64,000 nt of DNA from Emticicia agri (lineage in GTDB: Bacteria > Bacteroidota > Bacteroidia > Cytophagales > Spirosomataceae), in assembly GCA_945860265.1 (NCBI GenBank), contig CAMAQF010000005.1, positions 20,320 through 84,319 on the forward strand, given 5' to 3'. Below are positions 17,544 through 26,929 of the stretch, one piece after another; position 1 is the stretch's first letter; each line of letters opens with the position of its first letter. Made by a program: the position numbers and the translations under genes. A model generated the notes under the pieces. It saw only the letters and a program-made list of their open reading frames with translations. It was not told where the DNA came from and did not search any database.

Positions 17544-18143
17544 ATGAACAAATTTTATAGAGTTCTTTCAGCAGTTTCATTAACATTATCTATTGCTTTA
17601 TGGTCATGCAGAGGCGACCAAGGCCCTCAAGGTCCTGCTGGTGCTCAGGGTCCTACTGGTGCTGCTGGCACTAACGGTACAAATGGCACAAACGGTACAA
17701 ACGGTAATGCCAATGTAAAGGGTGCAGAAGTAATTGTAAAAGTAGCTGACTGGAAAACAGTTGACGCTGCTAGCATTGGTACAGGTGCGACTGGTAAAAC
17801 AGGTGCTTATACAGCAACTGACGCTAACGTAAAAGCAACAATGTTTGTTTTTGCTTTCGTTAAAGTTGGTACTCAATTTGTCGCTTTACCACGTGTAATT
17901 ATCAAAGAAACTGACGGTGCAACTGAGCAGGTAAACTTTGCTTATGAAACTGGCAAAGTAACGTTCTATTACAGTTCACAAACTGCAGCTATTGGCGGAA
18001 TAAAAGCTTATGCTCCACAAACTGACCTAACTTTCTCTTACGTAACAGTTGAGAAAACAGTTGGTCAAGCTATGCAAAACGAAGGTGTAAACCTTAGAAG
18101 CCGTGACGCTGTAATGACTTATTTACAAGAACACAAGTATTAA
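17544..18143 (+). CDS. Lipoprotein with collagen-like Gly-X-Y repeats
   Basis: Lipobox LWSC followed by GDQGPQGPAGAQGPTGAAGTNGTNGTNGTNG. Confidence 0.85.
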   Translation: MNKFYRVLSAVSLTLSIALWSCRGDQGPQGPAGAQGPTGAAGTNGTNGTNGTNGNANVKGAEVIVKVADWKTVDAASIGTGATGKTGAYTATDANVKATMFVFAFVKVGTQFVALPRVIIKETDGATEQVNFAYETGKVTFYYSSQTAAIGGIKAYAPQTDLTFSYVTVEKTVGQAMQNEGVNLRSRDAVMTYLQEHKY

Positions 18144-18178
18144 TCGTTAACTACACAAAATAGTAAGTTACGAAGTAA

Positions 18179-18212
18179 AAAAAAGCCTCCTAAACAGGAG
18201 GCTTTTTTTCAT
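18179..18212. terminator. Intrinsic terminator
   Basis: AAAAAGCCTCC-taaaca-GGAGGCTTTTTTT. Confidence 0.9.
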
Positions 18213-18247
18213 TTTATTCGTTAACAAATAAATAACACTTCGATTTC

Positions 18248-19357
18248 ATGAAACAACTTTTTGGGATTTTACTTTTTTTGTGCTTTTCAGCTTCATCATT
18301 TGCACAACTTCTAAATGACAATGACTCTAAACAATTCATTATTAAAGGTTTGGACAAACTCTATAATTATGAATTCAAAGAAGCAGACACTTACTTTAAA
18401 AATGTAAAAGTCAAATACCCTAAACATCCAGTTACTCCTTTGCTAAGTGCATTACAAGTTCAATGGCAAAATCTACCCGTTGAGCAAAACCCTAAGGCTA
18501 TTGCTCAATATCTTGCATTGCTCGAAAAATGTATAACATCTGCTGAAATCCTACTTCAAGATCCAAGTAAAAAAGCCGAAGCAATTTTCTTTCTTACAGC
18601 ATCGCATGGCTATATAGCCTTGGTGCTTAACTATAAAAAAGAGCAGGTAAAAGCTGCTAATGAAGCCAGAAAAGCCTACGTTTATCTCAAAGATGGCAAA
18701 AAATTGACCGAAAAGAATCCAGAATTTTTGTTTACATCAGGTTTATATAATTTTTATCGCATTCAGTACCCCGAAACCCATCCTATTGTTAAACCAATAA
18801 TGCTCTTCTTTGAAAATGGCAATAAGAAACTTGGTATGCAACAACTTGAGCAATGCGTGCAAAAATCAGTTTTTTCACGTATTGAAGCTGCATATTATTT
18901 AACGGGTCTTTATATAAAATATGAATCAAATTATCCCAAAGCTTTAGTTTATTCAAATTGGCTACACGAACGATACCCCAATAATCTAATTTATATGATG
19001 CGACATGCAGAAACATTAATAATGAATGGAAAAATTGATGATGCTTTGCCAATTATTCAACAATTAAAACGTACTAATGATAAAGTTTATCTTTTGGCAG
19101 GAAGTTTGTTTGAAGGAATAGTCAACGAAAAATTTAAAAAAAATGATAAAACCGCAAGCGAACAATACGTAAATATTTTAAAAATGCAGCCTAACGACCG
19201 ATATACAAATGATTACTTCGCAATGGCTTACGCCGGTTTGGCTAGAATTTCTATACGCTCCGGCAATAAAAAACGTGCCGAAGAGCTTTATCGCAGATGT
19301 TTAGAATATGCCGAGTATAAATCGACTGTCAATGAAGCAAATAATTTTTTAAAATAG
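18248..19357 (+). CDS. Tetratricopeptide-repeat protein
   Basis: Signal peptide; helical repeat pattern, LARISIRSGNKKRAEELYRRCLEYAEYKS. Confidence 0.65.
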   Translation: MKQLFGILLFLCFSASSFAQLLNDNDSKQFIIKGLDKLYNYEFKEADTYFKNVKVKYPKHPVTPLLSALQVQWQNLPVEQNPKAIAQYLALLEKCITSAEILLQDPSKKAEAIFFLTASHGYIALVLNYKKEQVKAANEARKAYVYLKDGKKLTEKNPEFLFTSGLYNFYRIQYPETHPIVKPIMLFFENGNKKLGMQQLEQCVQKSVFSRIEAAYYLTGLYIKYESNYPKALVYSNWLHERYPNNLIYMMRHAETLIMNGKIDDALPIIQQLKRTNDKVYLLAGSLFEGIVNEKFKKNDKTASEQYVNILKMQPNDRYTNDYFAMAYAGLARISIRSGNKKRAEELYRRCLEYAEYKSTVNEANNFLK

Positions 19358-19446
19358 ATTTCTCGACTTAAATTTACTGATTGTAGGCACCTCCTGCCAA
19401 TATAAAGTTGAACCTTTGACTGATGACTCCTTAATTTTTCTTTTAC

Positions 19447-22083
19447 ATGAAAAGAACCATTACCTTATTTTTGGTAGTATATAGCTTTGTTGCAGCGGCA
19501 CAATCAATTTCCGAAAATATTCCGACATTAAATGAATCGAAGAATTTATTTCAACATGAACAAAAATTCAGAGATTGGCTATTTCAACAACCTAAAGAAA
19601 CGAGTGGATGGAAATGGATGGCTCGATACGAGCACGAACTTCTCCGCCGAATAGATACTTCTGGCAATATGCCTTCAAGTGAGATTTTACTTTCCACCAA
19701 TAAGAACATAGAAAATCTTAGAAAAAATAGCCAAAACACACGTCAAAAAGCATCAGCATGGGTTCCAGTTGGACCTTATGGAAGTGCTGATTTATTTGGA
19801 ATTGGTAGAGTAAACTGCATAGCTTTTCACCCAAAAGATAGCTTAACTTTTTACATAGGTTTTGGACAAGGGGGAATATGGAAAACTACAAATGGTGGAG
19901 AATCATACACTCCAATTGGTGATAATCTTCCGATTCTGAGAGTAAGCGGTATTACACTTGACCCCAATAATCCTGAAATCATTTATAGCTCATTGGCCGA
20001 CTTTGCTTATATCGGCTATGACCTTTATACCGCAGACCGCAAACGCAATACTTATTACGGAATCGGGGTTTGGAAAAGTAATAATGGTGGTAAAACTTGG
20101 CAACAAACAGGCCTTAAAAACCAACTCTCTGAAGGAATTACCTCAATTACTCGTACGATTTGGGTCAACCCCAAAAACTCCAAAGAAGTCGTTGTTGTAG
20201 GAACAAAAGGGATTTTCAAATCATTCGATGGTGGGGATTCTTGGTCGAATAAAGTTTTGGATAAAATGACTTCGGCTCTATTACAGCATCCAACTAATGC
20301 TAATATTCTTTTTGCGGCTTCGGTTTATGTAGCCACTACTAAGCAAGGAGAAGCAGGAATTTGGAAATCAGAAGATGCAGGAAATACCTGGAGATATTTG
20401 ACAACTGGTATAGGAAAAACGACTGTACAACGGGTAGAAATGGCGATTTCGCCAACTAATCCAAATTTGATCTATGCAGTTAGCTGCGATAATAACAATG
20501 GTTTTGAAGGCTTCTATAAAAGTAACGATAATGGCGAAACTTGGCAAAAATCAGCCTTTAAAGGTAATTTATTGTCAACCGCATATTCGGCTACTGGTGG
20601 ACAAGGCTTTTATGATTTATGTATTTTAGTTCATCCAACTAAACCTCAGACGGTCTATGTTGGAGGCTTGGTTTTGAATGAAACAACCGACGGAGGCAAT
20701 TCGTGGCGACAAGCGACTGGCTATACAACTATTCATCCCGACCAGCATGCTTTTGGGTATAATCCACTCAATAAGATAATTTATTTATGTAATGATGGGG
20801 GCGTTTATGCTACCAAAGAAATTATTGCCAGTACAGTTGCTAATATTTCGTGGAAATTCATCTCGAAAGGCGTAAATGCAACTTCATGTTATCGTTTAGG
20901 TCTTTCACAGGATGGAACAAAAATTCTGGCTGGAGCTCAGGACAATAATATGTTTTTAACGCAGGATAACAAGCCCTGGACCAATGAGTTTGGCGGCGAT
21001 GGTATGGAAGGAGCTTTGAGTAAAAACTATGTCTATGGTTCTTCACAGTACGGCTTTATATCTTTTTTTAGTCTAAATGATGTAAAAAAACAACAAACAC
21101 CCGCTTTTCCACCTTCCAATAATATTGATACTGGCGAGTGGACTACCCCTTTTGTTATTAATGAAAAGAGTAATCAAATAATTATTGCTGGCGGGAATAT
21201 ACATAAAATGGAAGTAGCCCAAGAAAGAAGTAAACTCAATACTATTTCAAACTTTAAGATTTACGGCACTACTCGGTATCCCCAAGTTTCAACAGCTTTG
21301 GCAGTTCCGAAATCTGATGCAAATACTATATATATTGCAAAAAAATCTACTCCAATGCTCAAACAATCATCCGAGCTTTGGCGAACTGTCAACAATGGTA
21401 AATTTTGGGAGAATATTACGAATGATATTTATAAGGATTCTTATGTAACATATCTCACAGTTGATGATAATTTTCCAGACCGTGTTTGGGCAACATTGAG
21501 CAATTTTGAGGAAGGCCAAAAAGTGTTTTATTCAAGTAATGGAGGAAAAAACTGGGAAAATATCAGTTATAATTTACCCAATCTTCCTGCGAATAGCATT
21601 GTGTATCAGTCTGATACTGAAACCGATATTTTATATGTGGGTATGGATATTGGTGTATATTATATGGTAGAAGGCACAAAAGAATGGAAACCACTCATAA
21701 CCAACCTTCCAAATGTAATTATTCATGAACTTGAAATAAATCAGGCTACTAAAAAACTTTACGCAGCAACCTTTGGTAGAGGAATCTGGATGACCGACTT
21801 ACTTTCAGAAAAATCACCACAATCAGATGACTTTTATGGAATGGAAGTTTCTTTGTATCCAAACCCTAATAATGGTACATTTAAGCTGAAAACCAATTAT
21901 AATAATATTGAAAAAATTCAGGTAATTGATATTTTGGGAAGGGTACGCTTTGAAGAATCGCTACAAACAAAAGCTTTAAAATTTGGAAAACAGTTTGAAG
22001 TAAATACAATCAATTCAGGGCTTTATTTTATAAGATTAGTGTCTGGTAATTTAAGCAAAATCATAAAAATGGTGGTAAATTAA
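19447..22083 (+). CDS. T9SS type A sorting-domain protein with sortilin/BNR-like repeats
   Basis: Repeated GIWKTTNGGESYTPI / GVWKSNNGGKTWQQT / GIFKSFDGGDSW motifs; C-terminal LYPNPNNGTFKL...SGLYFIRL. Confidence 0.92.
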   Translation: MKRTITLFLVVYSFVAAAQSISENIPTLNESKNLFQHEQKFRDWLFQQPKETSGWKWMARYEHELLRRIDTSGNMPSSEILLSTNKNIENLRKNSQNTRQKASAWVPVGPYGSADLFGIGRVNCIAFHPKDSLTFYIGFGQGGIWKTTNGGESYTPIGDNLPILRVSGITLDPNNPEIIYSSLADFAYIGYDLYTADRKRNTYYGIGVWKSNNGGKTWQQTGLKNQLSEGITSITRTIWVNPKNSKEVVVVGTKGIFKSFDGGDSWSNKVLDKMTSALLQHPTNANILFAASVYVATTKQGEAGIWKSEDAGNTWRYLTTGIGKTTVQRVEMAISPTNPNLIYAVSCDNNNGFEGFYKSNDNGETWQKSAFKGNLLSTAYSATGGQGFYDLCILVHPTKPQTVYVGGLVLNETTDGGNSWRQATGYTTIHPDQHAFGYNPLNKIIYLCNDGGVYATKEIIASTVANISWKFISKGVNATSCYRLGLSQDGTKILAGAQDNNMFLTQDNKPWTNEFGGDGMEGALSKNYVYGSSQYGFISFFSLNDVKKQQTPAFPPSNNIDTGEWTTPFVINEKSNQIIIAGGNIHKMEVAQERSKLNTISNFKIYGTTRYPQVSTALAVPKSDANTIYIAKKSTPMLKQSSELWRTVNNGKFWENITNDIYKDSYVTYLTVDDNFPDRVWATLSNFEEGQKVFYSSNGGKNWENISYNLPNLPANSIVYQSDTETDILYVGMDIGVYYMVEGTKEWKPLITNLPNVIIHELEINQATKKLYAATFGRGIWMTDLLSEKSPQSDDFYGMEVSLYPNPNNGTFKLKTNYNNIEKIQVIDILGRVRFEESLQTKALKFGKQFEVNTINSGLYFIRLVSGNLSKIIKMVVN

Positions 22084-22885
22084 ACTACAAATAGCTTCTA
22101 AAAATGATTTTAAAGTAATATTTCTTAATTTGGCATTTATATCGCAATTTGAATGCTAAACTTTTAAGACTACAAAACCATACAAGAATTCATTCAAATT
22201 TTGACTGAATACATTGAATAAGTACTAGAAAAAACCTTGAGTGTAAAACCTAATGTTCAAGTGGAATTAGTTTAGCTTCGCACGTCATCAAGCTATCTCT
22301 GAGAAGGTATGAGTGTAGAAGAAGCAACCAATTTAGCCACGATTGATTATCTGATGTTAAGTTAGTCCTACGAAAAATTTCGATAATTTAGTATGCTTTC
22401 AATGGGTAAAAACTGAGAAGTATCAAAAAATACATTCAAAAAGAAAGACTATTTTTCGAAAAACATTAATAATTTATGGTCTTAAAAAAACAGAGGTAGT
22501 AATTTACGAAAAGTAATAAAAAAGAGAAATTCAACCCATTACAAATATTTCGAAATAAATTTTATTTTTTGTATTGGATTGAACAAACAATCAAAATTTT
22601 ATTTAATACCAAAAGTAACCTTACTAATTCTTGTAAAGTTTAGGTTCTTGAAAAAATCAAAAAAATATCAGCAACATTAAAGATAAAATGTAACGAAAGA
22701 AAGGAGAATGTTCGCCGCAGCGACAAAATACAAACTATCAATAAGTTATATCATTCCAATTTGTCGATTAATATTTTCATTACACTTAATCGTGTATATG
22801 TCAATTTACTAAAATTACCAATAAAACATTGATTATAAAGTATTTAGGAATTAATATTTAACTTCAGAATACCGTATAAAGTAAT

Positions 22886-23374
22886 TTATAAAAGTTCCTT
22901 ACGCTTCAAAATTGACTCAAATAGTTTCAAATCGTGCTCACTATTAAATACAGAAAACGGAAAACGTAAAAATTGACCTTTACCAATAATTAGCAAAAAG
23001 GCATCAGCCATGCGTTCGGCTGACTGAATACTATCCCATTTCATAACTCCGCCTTCTTTCTGATTTATTTTTACTAAAATCTGGCGGCTATCAATTTCAT
23101 ACATAAATTTATCAAACATTTGCTTGTTTTGATCCATCTGCGAGGCTGCATAAAACTGTACATACCAAAATAACACATAAAGCCCACCACCAACAACTGC
23201 TACCACCGGGATCCACCAATTTTTGTATGTTCCAGTAAAATGAAGAACTAATCCCAGCAAAAAAAATGCGGCTGGAATCAACAACCACTTCCATTCAGCG
23301 GTCATGTGACGCTTAAAAGAGATACTAACATATTGTTTGGGGTCTAAGGCAAATTTTTTAGTTTTTACTATCAT
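22886..23374 (-). CDS. YcxB-like membrane protein
   Basis: Two TM helices followed by C-terminal WDSIQSAERMADAFLLIIGKGQFLRFPFSVF. Confidence 0.65.
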   Translation of the reverse strand: MIVKTKKFALDPKQYVSISFKRHMTAEWKWLLIPAAFFLLGLVLHFTGTYKNWWIPVVAVVGGGLYVLFWYVQFYAASQMDQNKQMFDKFMYEIDSRQILVKINQKEGGVMKWDSIQSAERMADAFLLIIGKGQFLRFPFSVFNSEHDLKLFESILKRKELL

Positions 23375-23492
23375 CTTATTTTTGTTAAAATTAAGTTTCT
23401 AATCGGTGCTTGAATATCGGTCTAATTTTCGACACTTAACTTCTATCTCACATTCATTCAGATTTTATTCTTCATTTGAAAGCACAAAAATA

Positions 23493-23523
23493 GAAAAAGG
23501 CTCTGACAATTTTAGAGCCTTTC
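23493..23523 (-). terminator. Intrinsic terminator downstream of the DUF4783 gene
   Basis: AAAGGCTCT-gacaattt-tAGAGCCTTT. Confidence 0.75.
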
Positions 23524-23570
23524 CTATTATTTTGTAATAAGTATGAATAATATTCTTGTGTAGAGCAATA

Positions 23571-24014
23571 TCACCCTTCCCTAAACTGAATAGTATCAAT
23601 CACATATTTGTTGGCATCAGCACGACGAACCAAGATATAAATCAAAAAATCTTTGTTTCGACTGCGGTAAGTGCCTACATTATATCGCAGGTCGGCGTTT
23701 GATGCTCCCTGATAGACATATTGAAATGTCAAGGGAGGGTTTTTCTGAAAGAATGACTTAAGAATCTGTTCTGCCTGTTGAGAGGAAATTTTTCGGAAAT
23801 CAATTTTTTCTGAATCTATCACCAGTTCAACTTGCTGGTTTAGACAACTTGCCAACATTCGAGAATTCCCCCCTCTAAACGACATTCTAATTCTATCGGC
23901 CAATTCTTTATCTTCTTTACTTACCTTAGAATCATCCTTTTTTGGACGAGTAGCACTTGTAAGAAAAATAAAAATGATTGCCGACATTAAGTATTTCATG
24001 GACTTCATAATCAT
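23571..24014 (-). CDS. DUF4783-like protein
   Basis: Signal peptide; ADRIRMSFRGGNSRMLASCLNQQVELVIDSE...ILKSFFQKNPP. Start shortened to MIMKSMKYLM. Confidence 0.75.
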   Translation of the reverse strand: MIMKSMKYLMSAIIFIFLTSATRPKKDDSKVSKEDKELADRIRMSFRGGNSRMLASCLNQQVELVIDSEKIDFRKISSQQAEQILKSFFQKNPPLTFQYVYQGASNADLRYNVGTYRSRNKDFLIYILVRRADANKYVIDTIQFREG

Positions 24015-24211
24015 TAAGTTTTGAGTATCTTTGTAAATTATTATTGTATAATAAAGTCTTTTGCACAAACTATGCCAAAAAGTGATTGAATGGATATGTT
24101 TTTATTTATGTCGCTTCTTTAAAAATGGCTATAAAATCTTAATTAGTAAATTTCTAACCAAACATTGTATAGACACGCTTTGGCTCAAAAGTCATAGAAA
24201 AATTTCATTTT

Positions 24212-24712
24212 ATGTCGAATCAATTATTAAATAAAACCCAAACTCTTCAAAAAATTCGTAGAATTGCTTATCAAGTATTTGAGGAAAATTTTGAGGAATC
24301 TTCTATAATTATCGCAGGAATTAATGGAGAAGGTTATACTTTCGCTGAAATTCTTGTACATGAACTCAGACAAATCTCAGAAATAGATGTGCGTATCGCA
24401 CGAGTATCTTTTGATAAAACAGCAACAGAACAACCAGAGATAAATATTGAAAGTGAAGTAGATACTTTTCACAATAAAAACATCGTTTTATGTGATGACG
24501 TACTTAATACGGGAAAAACCTTGGCATTTAGTTTACGTCCATTTCTGAATATTCCCATTAAAAAATTACAGGTTGCAGTAATTGTTGACCGTAATCATCC
24601 AAATTTTCCAATTTCTGCTGATTATGTAGGATATTCCTTATCAACAACGCTCAATGAGCATATTCAAGTAGTGTTGAGCGATGAAGAAAAAACAGGAGTT
24701 TACATTTATTAA
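24212..24712 (+). CDS. Phosphoribosyltransferase (PyrR-like type I PRTase)
   Basis: NIVLCDDVLNTGKTLAFSL PRPP-binding motif; AVIVDRNHPNFPISADYVGYSL. Confidence 0.9.
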   Translation: MSNQLLNKTQTLQKIRRIAYQVFEENFEESSIIIAGINGEGYTFAEILVHELRQISEIDVRIARVSFDKTATEQPEINIESEVDTFHNKNIVLCDDVLNTGKTLAFSLRPFLNIPIKKLQVAVIVDRNHPNFPISADYVGYSLSTTLNEHIQVVLSDEEKTGVYIY

Positions 24713-24722
24713 GAATTAATAT

Positions 24723-25319
24723 ATGAACCAAATAAAGGTTGTAAAAGTATTATCAGTAATTATATTAAGCATTTGGCTCGGAAGTTGCAAAAGTTCAATT
24801 CAAGATTATACGCCAAAACCTCGTGGCTTCAATCGCATAGATTTGCCTCAACACCGCTACCAAACTTTGCCTAAAGTCTATCCATACTCTTTTGAATACT
24901 CTAAAGAAGCTATTATACAACTTGATACTTTCAAAAATGCCGAACCACATTGGATAATTATTTATTATCCAAAACTAAATACTCGCATCCAATTTACTTA
25001 CAAAAAAGTTAATAATGATCTCGGTAGCTTACAAAAAATGATGGGAGATGCCGCAAAATTAGCATTTAACCACGATAAAAAAGCGTATTCAATAACCGAT
25101 AAACTATTGATAACTAAGAGCGGCAAAAAAGCAGTAATCTTTGAATTAGAGGGTGAAGTGCCAAGTCCATATCAGTTTTTTGTGACTGATAGCACTAAGC
25201 ATTATCTCAGAGGGGCAGTATATTTAATGACAGCCACTGAAAACGATTCACTTAAACCCATAATCGATTATATGAAAGTCGATTCGAGACATATTCTCGA
25301 ATCGCTTAAATGGCAGTAA
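24723..25319 (+). CDS. gldD: Gliding motility lipoprotein GldD
   Basis: Lipobox LGSC; YTPKPRGFNRIDLPQHRYQ, YPYSFEYSK, full-length match to the remembered GldD pattern. Confidence 0.9.
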   Translation: MNQIKVVKVLSVIILSIWLGSCKSSIQDYTPKPRGFNRIDLPQHRYQTLPKVYPYSFEYSKEAIIQLDTFKNAEPHWIIIYYPKLNTRIQFTYKKVNNDLGSLQKMMGDAAKLAFNHDKKAYSITDKLLITKSGKKAVIFELEGEVPSPYQFFVTDSTKHYLRGAVYLMTATENDSLKPIIDYMKVDSRHILESLKWQ

Positions 25320-25634
25320 ATTCCCATTTCTTAATAAGTTAGAATTTGAAATTCATTATATCTTCGGTCTTCATACCAAATATTGAAGGCTTTTCAAGCT
25401 TTTAAACGAACGATTGGCAATATATAAAATTTACCTTCAAAGACTCATTCGTTTACAAAATCTTCATTAGTTCAAAGTATATATTATGACAGGGCAGACG
25501 TCTTTCATGATTATCATTTCGGCTTCTACTTTGATTTTTTTAATTACAAAAATTGACTTTTGTAATTTCAATGTTCTTGAAATTCTTAACTTTAAAAAAT
25601 ACACTATTTTAATCTGTATGAGTTTAAATAGTTA

Positions 25635-26156
25635 TTATGACTTAATTTTTAAGGAGTTATTATTATTCAAAAGTTCAGTTTTAAAAACAGTAAGAGATTG
25701 TGCTGCTGGACCAGCTTGCACGGTACCATCAAGCTTAAACTGTGAACCATGAGTTGGACAAAAGAAATCGTTAGTACCATTTCTATAATTAATGGTAGTT
25801 GCTTGATGCGTGCAATCCTTTGATAATGCTATAAAAACACCTTTAGCATTGGCTATGATTATTCCATCTACGTAAGCAAACTCGCCTTGGGTTTTCAATT
25901 TCGAAAAATTAGCATTCGTTAAATCAATTGTAAAATCAATTGTACCAGATGTGCTTCCAGTGACTCCTGAAGACACTCCATTCGTTCCTCCGCCATTTGT
26001 TCCTCCGCCAGTGGTTCCTTTAAGAGGAGCAGGTTCAGAACCATCTTTTGAACAAGAAGTTAGCACCGTACCTAAACAATAAAATGACATTAAAGCCGCA
26101 CTACTCAATCCGAGTTGCTTCAAAAATTGTCCTCTATTTAATTGTGATGTTTCCAT
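25635..26156 (-). CDS. Rieske (2Fe-2S) domain-containing lipoprotein
   Basis: CTHQATTINYRNGTNDFFCPTHGSQFKLDG (CxH...CxxH); Gly/Ser/Thr-rich linker. Confidence 0.93.
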   Translation of the reverse strand: METSQLNRGQFLKQLGLSSAALMSFYCLGTVLTSCSKDGSEPAPLKGTTGGGTNGGGTNGVSSGVTGSTSGTIDFTIDLTNANFSKLKTQGEFAYVDGIIIANAKGVFIALSKDCTHQATTINYRNGTNDFFCPTHGSQFKLDGTVQAGPAAQSLTVFKTELLNNNNSLKIKS

Positions 26157-26337
26157 AAACCAAAAATAATTTTTAGATAAAATTTAAACTTCATTGAAAT
26201 TATGGAATTCCTTTTTTAATGACTTTGTAAAAGAATTCTTATTGTTTATTTTTAAATACAAAAATAAGGATAGCAAAGTTTCGTAAAAATAAAAAAACTT
26301 CAAAACAAAGGAAAGCAACGATAATACGTATAAAAAT

Positions 26338-26371
26338 AAAACGCCTGTTAGCAAATTACTAACAGGCGTTT
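26338..26371 (-). terminator. Terminator downstream of the tRNA-Glu pair
   Basis: AACGCCTGTTAG-caaatta-CTAACAGGCGTT, with T-rich tract on the minus strand. Confidence 0.85.
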
Positions 26372-26398
26372 ATGATTTTATTAATCGCAGCGACTTCG

Positions 26399-26470
26399 TG
26401 ACCCTACGGGGAATCGAACCCCGGTTTAATCCGTGAAAGGGACTTGTCCTAACCGCTAGACGATAGGGCC
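26399..26470 (-). tRNA. tRNA-Glu (anticodon TTC)
   Basis: Minus strand GGCCCTATCGTCTAGCGGTTAGGAC...CCCTTTCACGG...CGGGGTTCGATTCCCCGTAGGGTCA; acceptor, D, anticodon and T arms pair. Confidence 0.95.
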
Positions 26471-26593
26471 GACTGGTTCCATTTATCGTCTACAATTAAA
26501 AATCGTTGTTCAAAAGTACAATAATATTTTCGAACTACAATAGCCTAAAATATTATACCCTTGCATAAAATTCATCAAATCGCAGCGATTTGG

Positions 26594-26665
26594 TGACCCT
26601 ACGGGAAATCGAACCCCGGTTTAATCCGTGAAAGGGACTTGTCCTAACCGCTAGGCGATAGGGCC
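26594..26665 (-). tRNA. tRNA-Glu (anticodon TTC), second copy
   Basis: Same structure with two substitutions (D arm GTC to GCC; T stem CCCCG to TCCCG). Confidence 0.93.
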
Positions 26666-26929
26666 GGCTGGTTCCATTTATCGTCTGCGTAAGCGAATTG
26701 TGGTGCAAAAGTACGGCAAAAAACTTAACACACAATAGCCCACTTCAAAAAAAAAACAAAATGCTCAAAGTTCTTACTAACATTATATCAAAAATAAGAA
26801 ATATTACATTTAAAGATTAAAAAAGAAAATATCTTCGAATTTCACGAAAAACTTTGTCTGACTTTCGTAAATCCCCTTTCTCTTATCTATCTTTGAAAAA
26901 ACTTAACACTTAAAATCACTCAGCGTCAA

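Noticed and set aside
26338-26690. Direct repeats that could suggest a CRISPR array
   Set aside because: They are two tRNA-Glu copies with flanks and a terminator; only two units and no spacers
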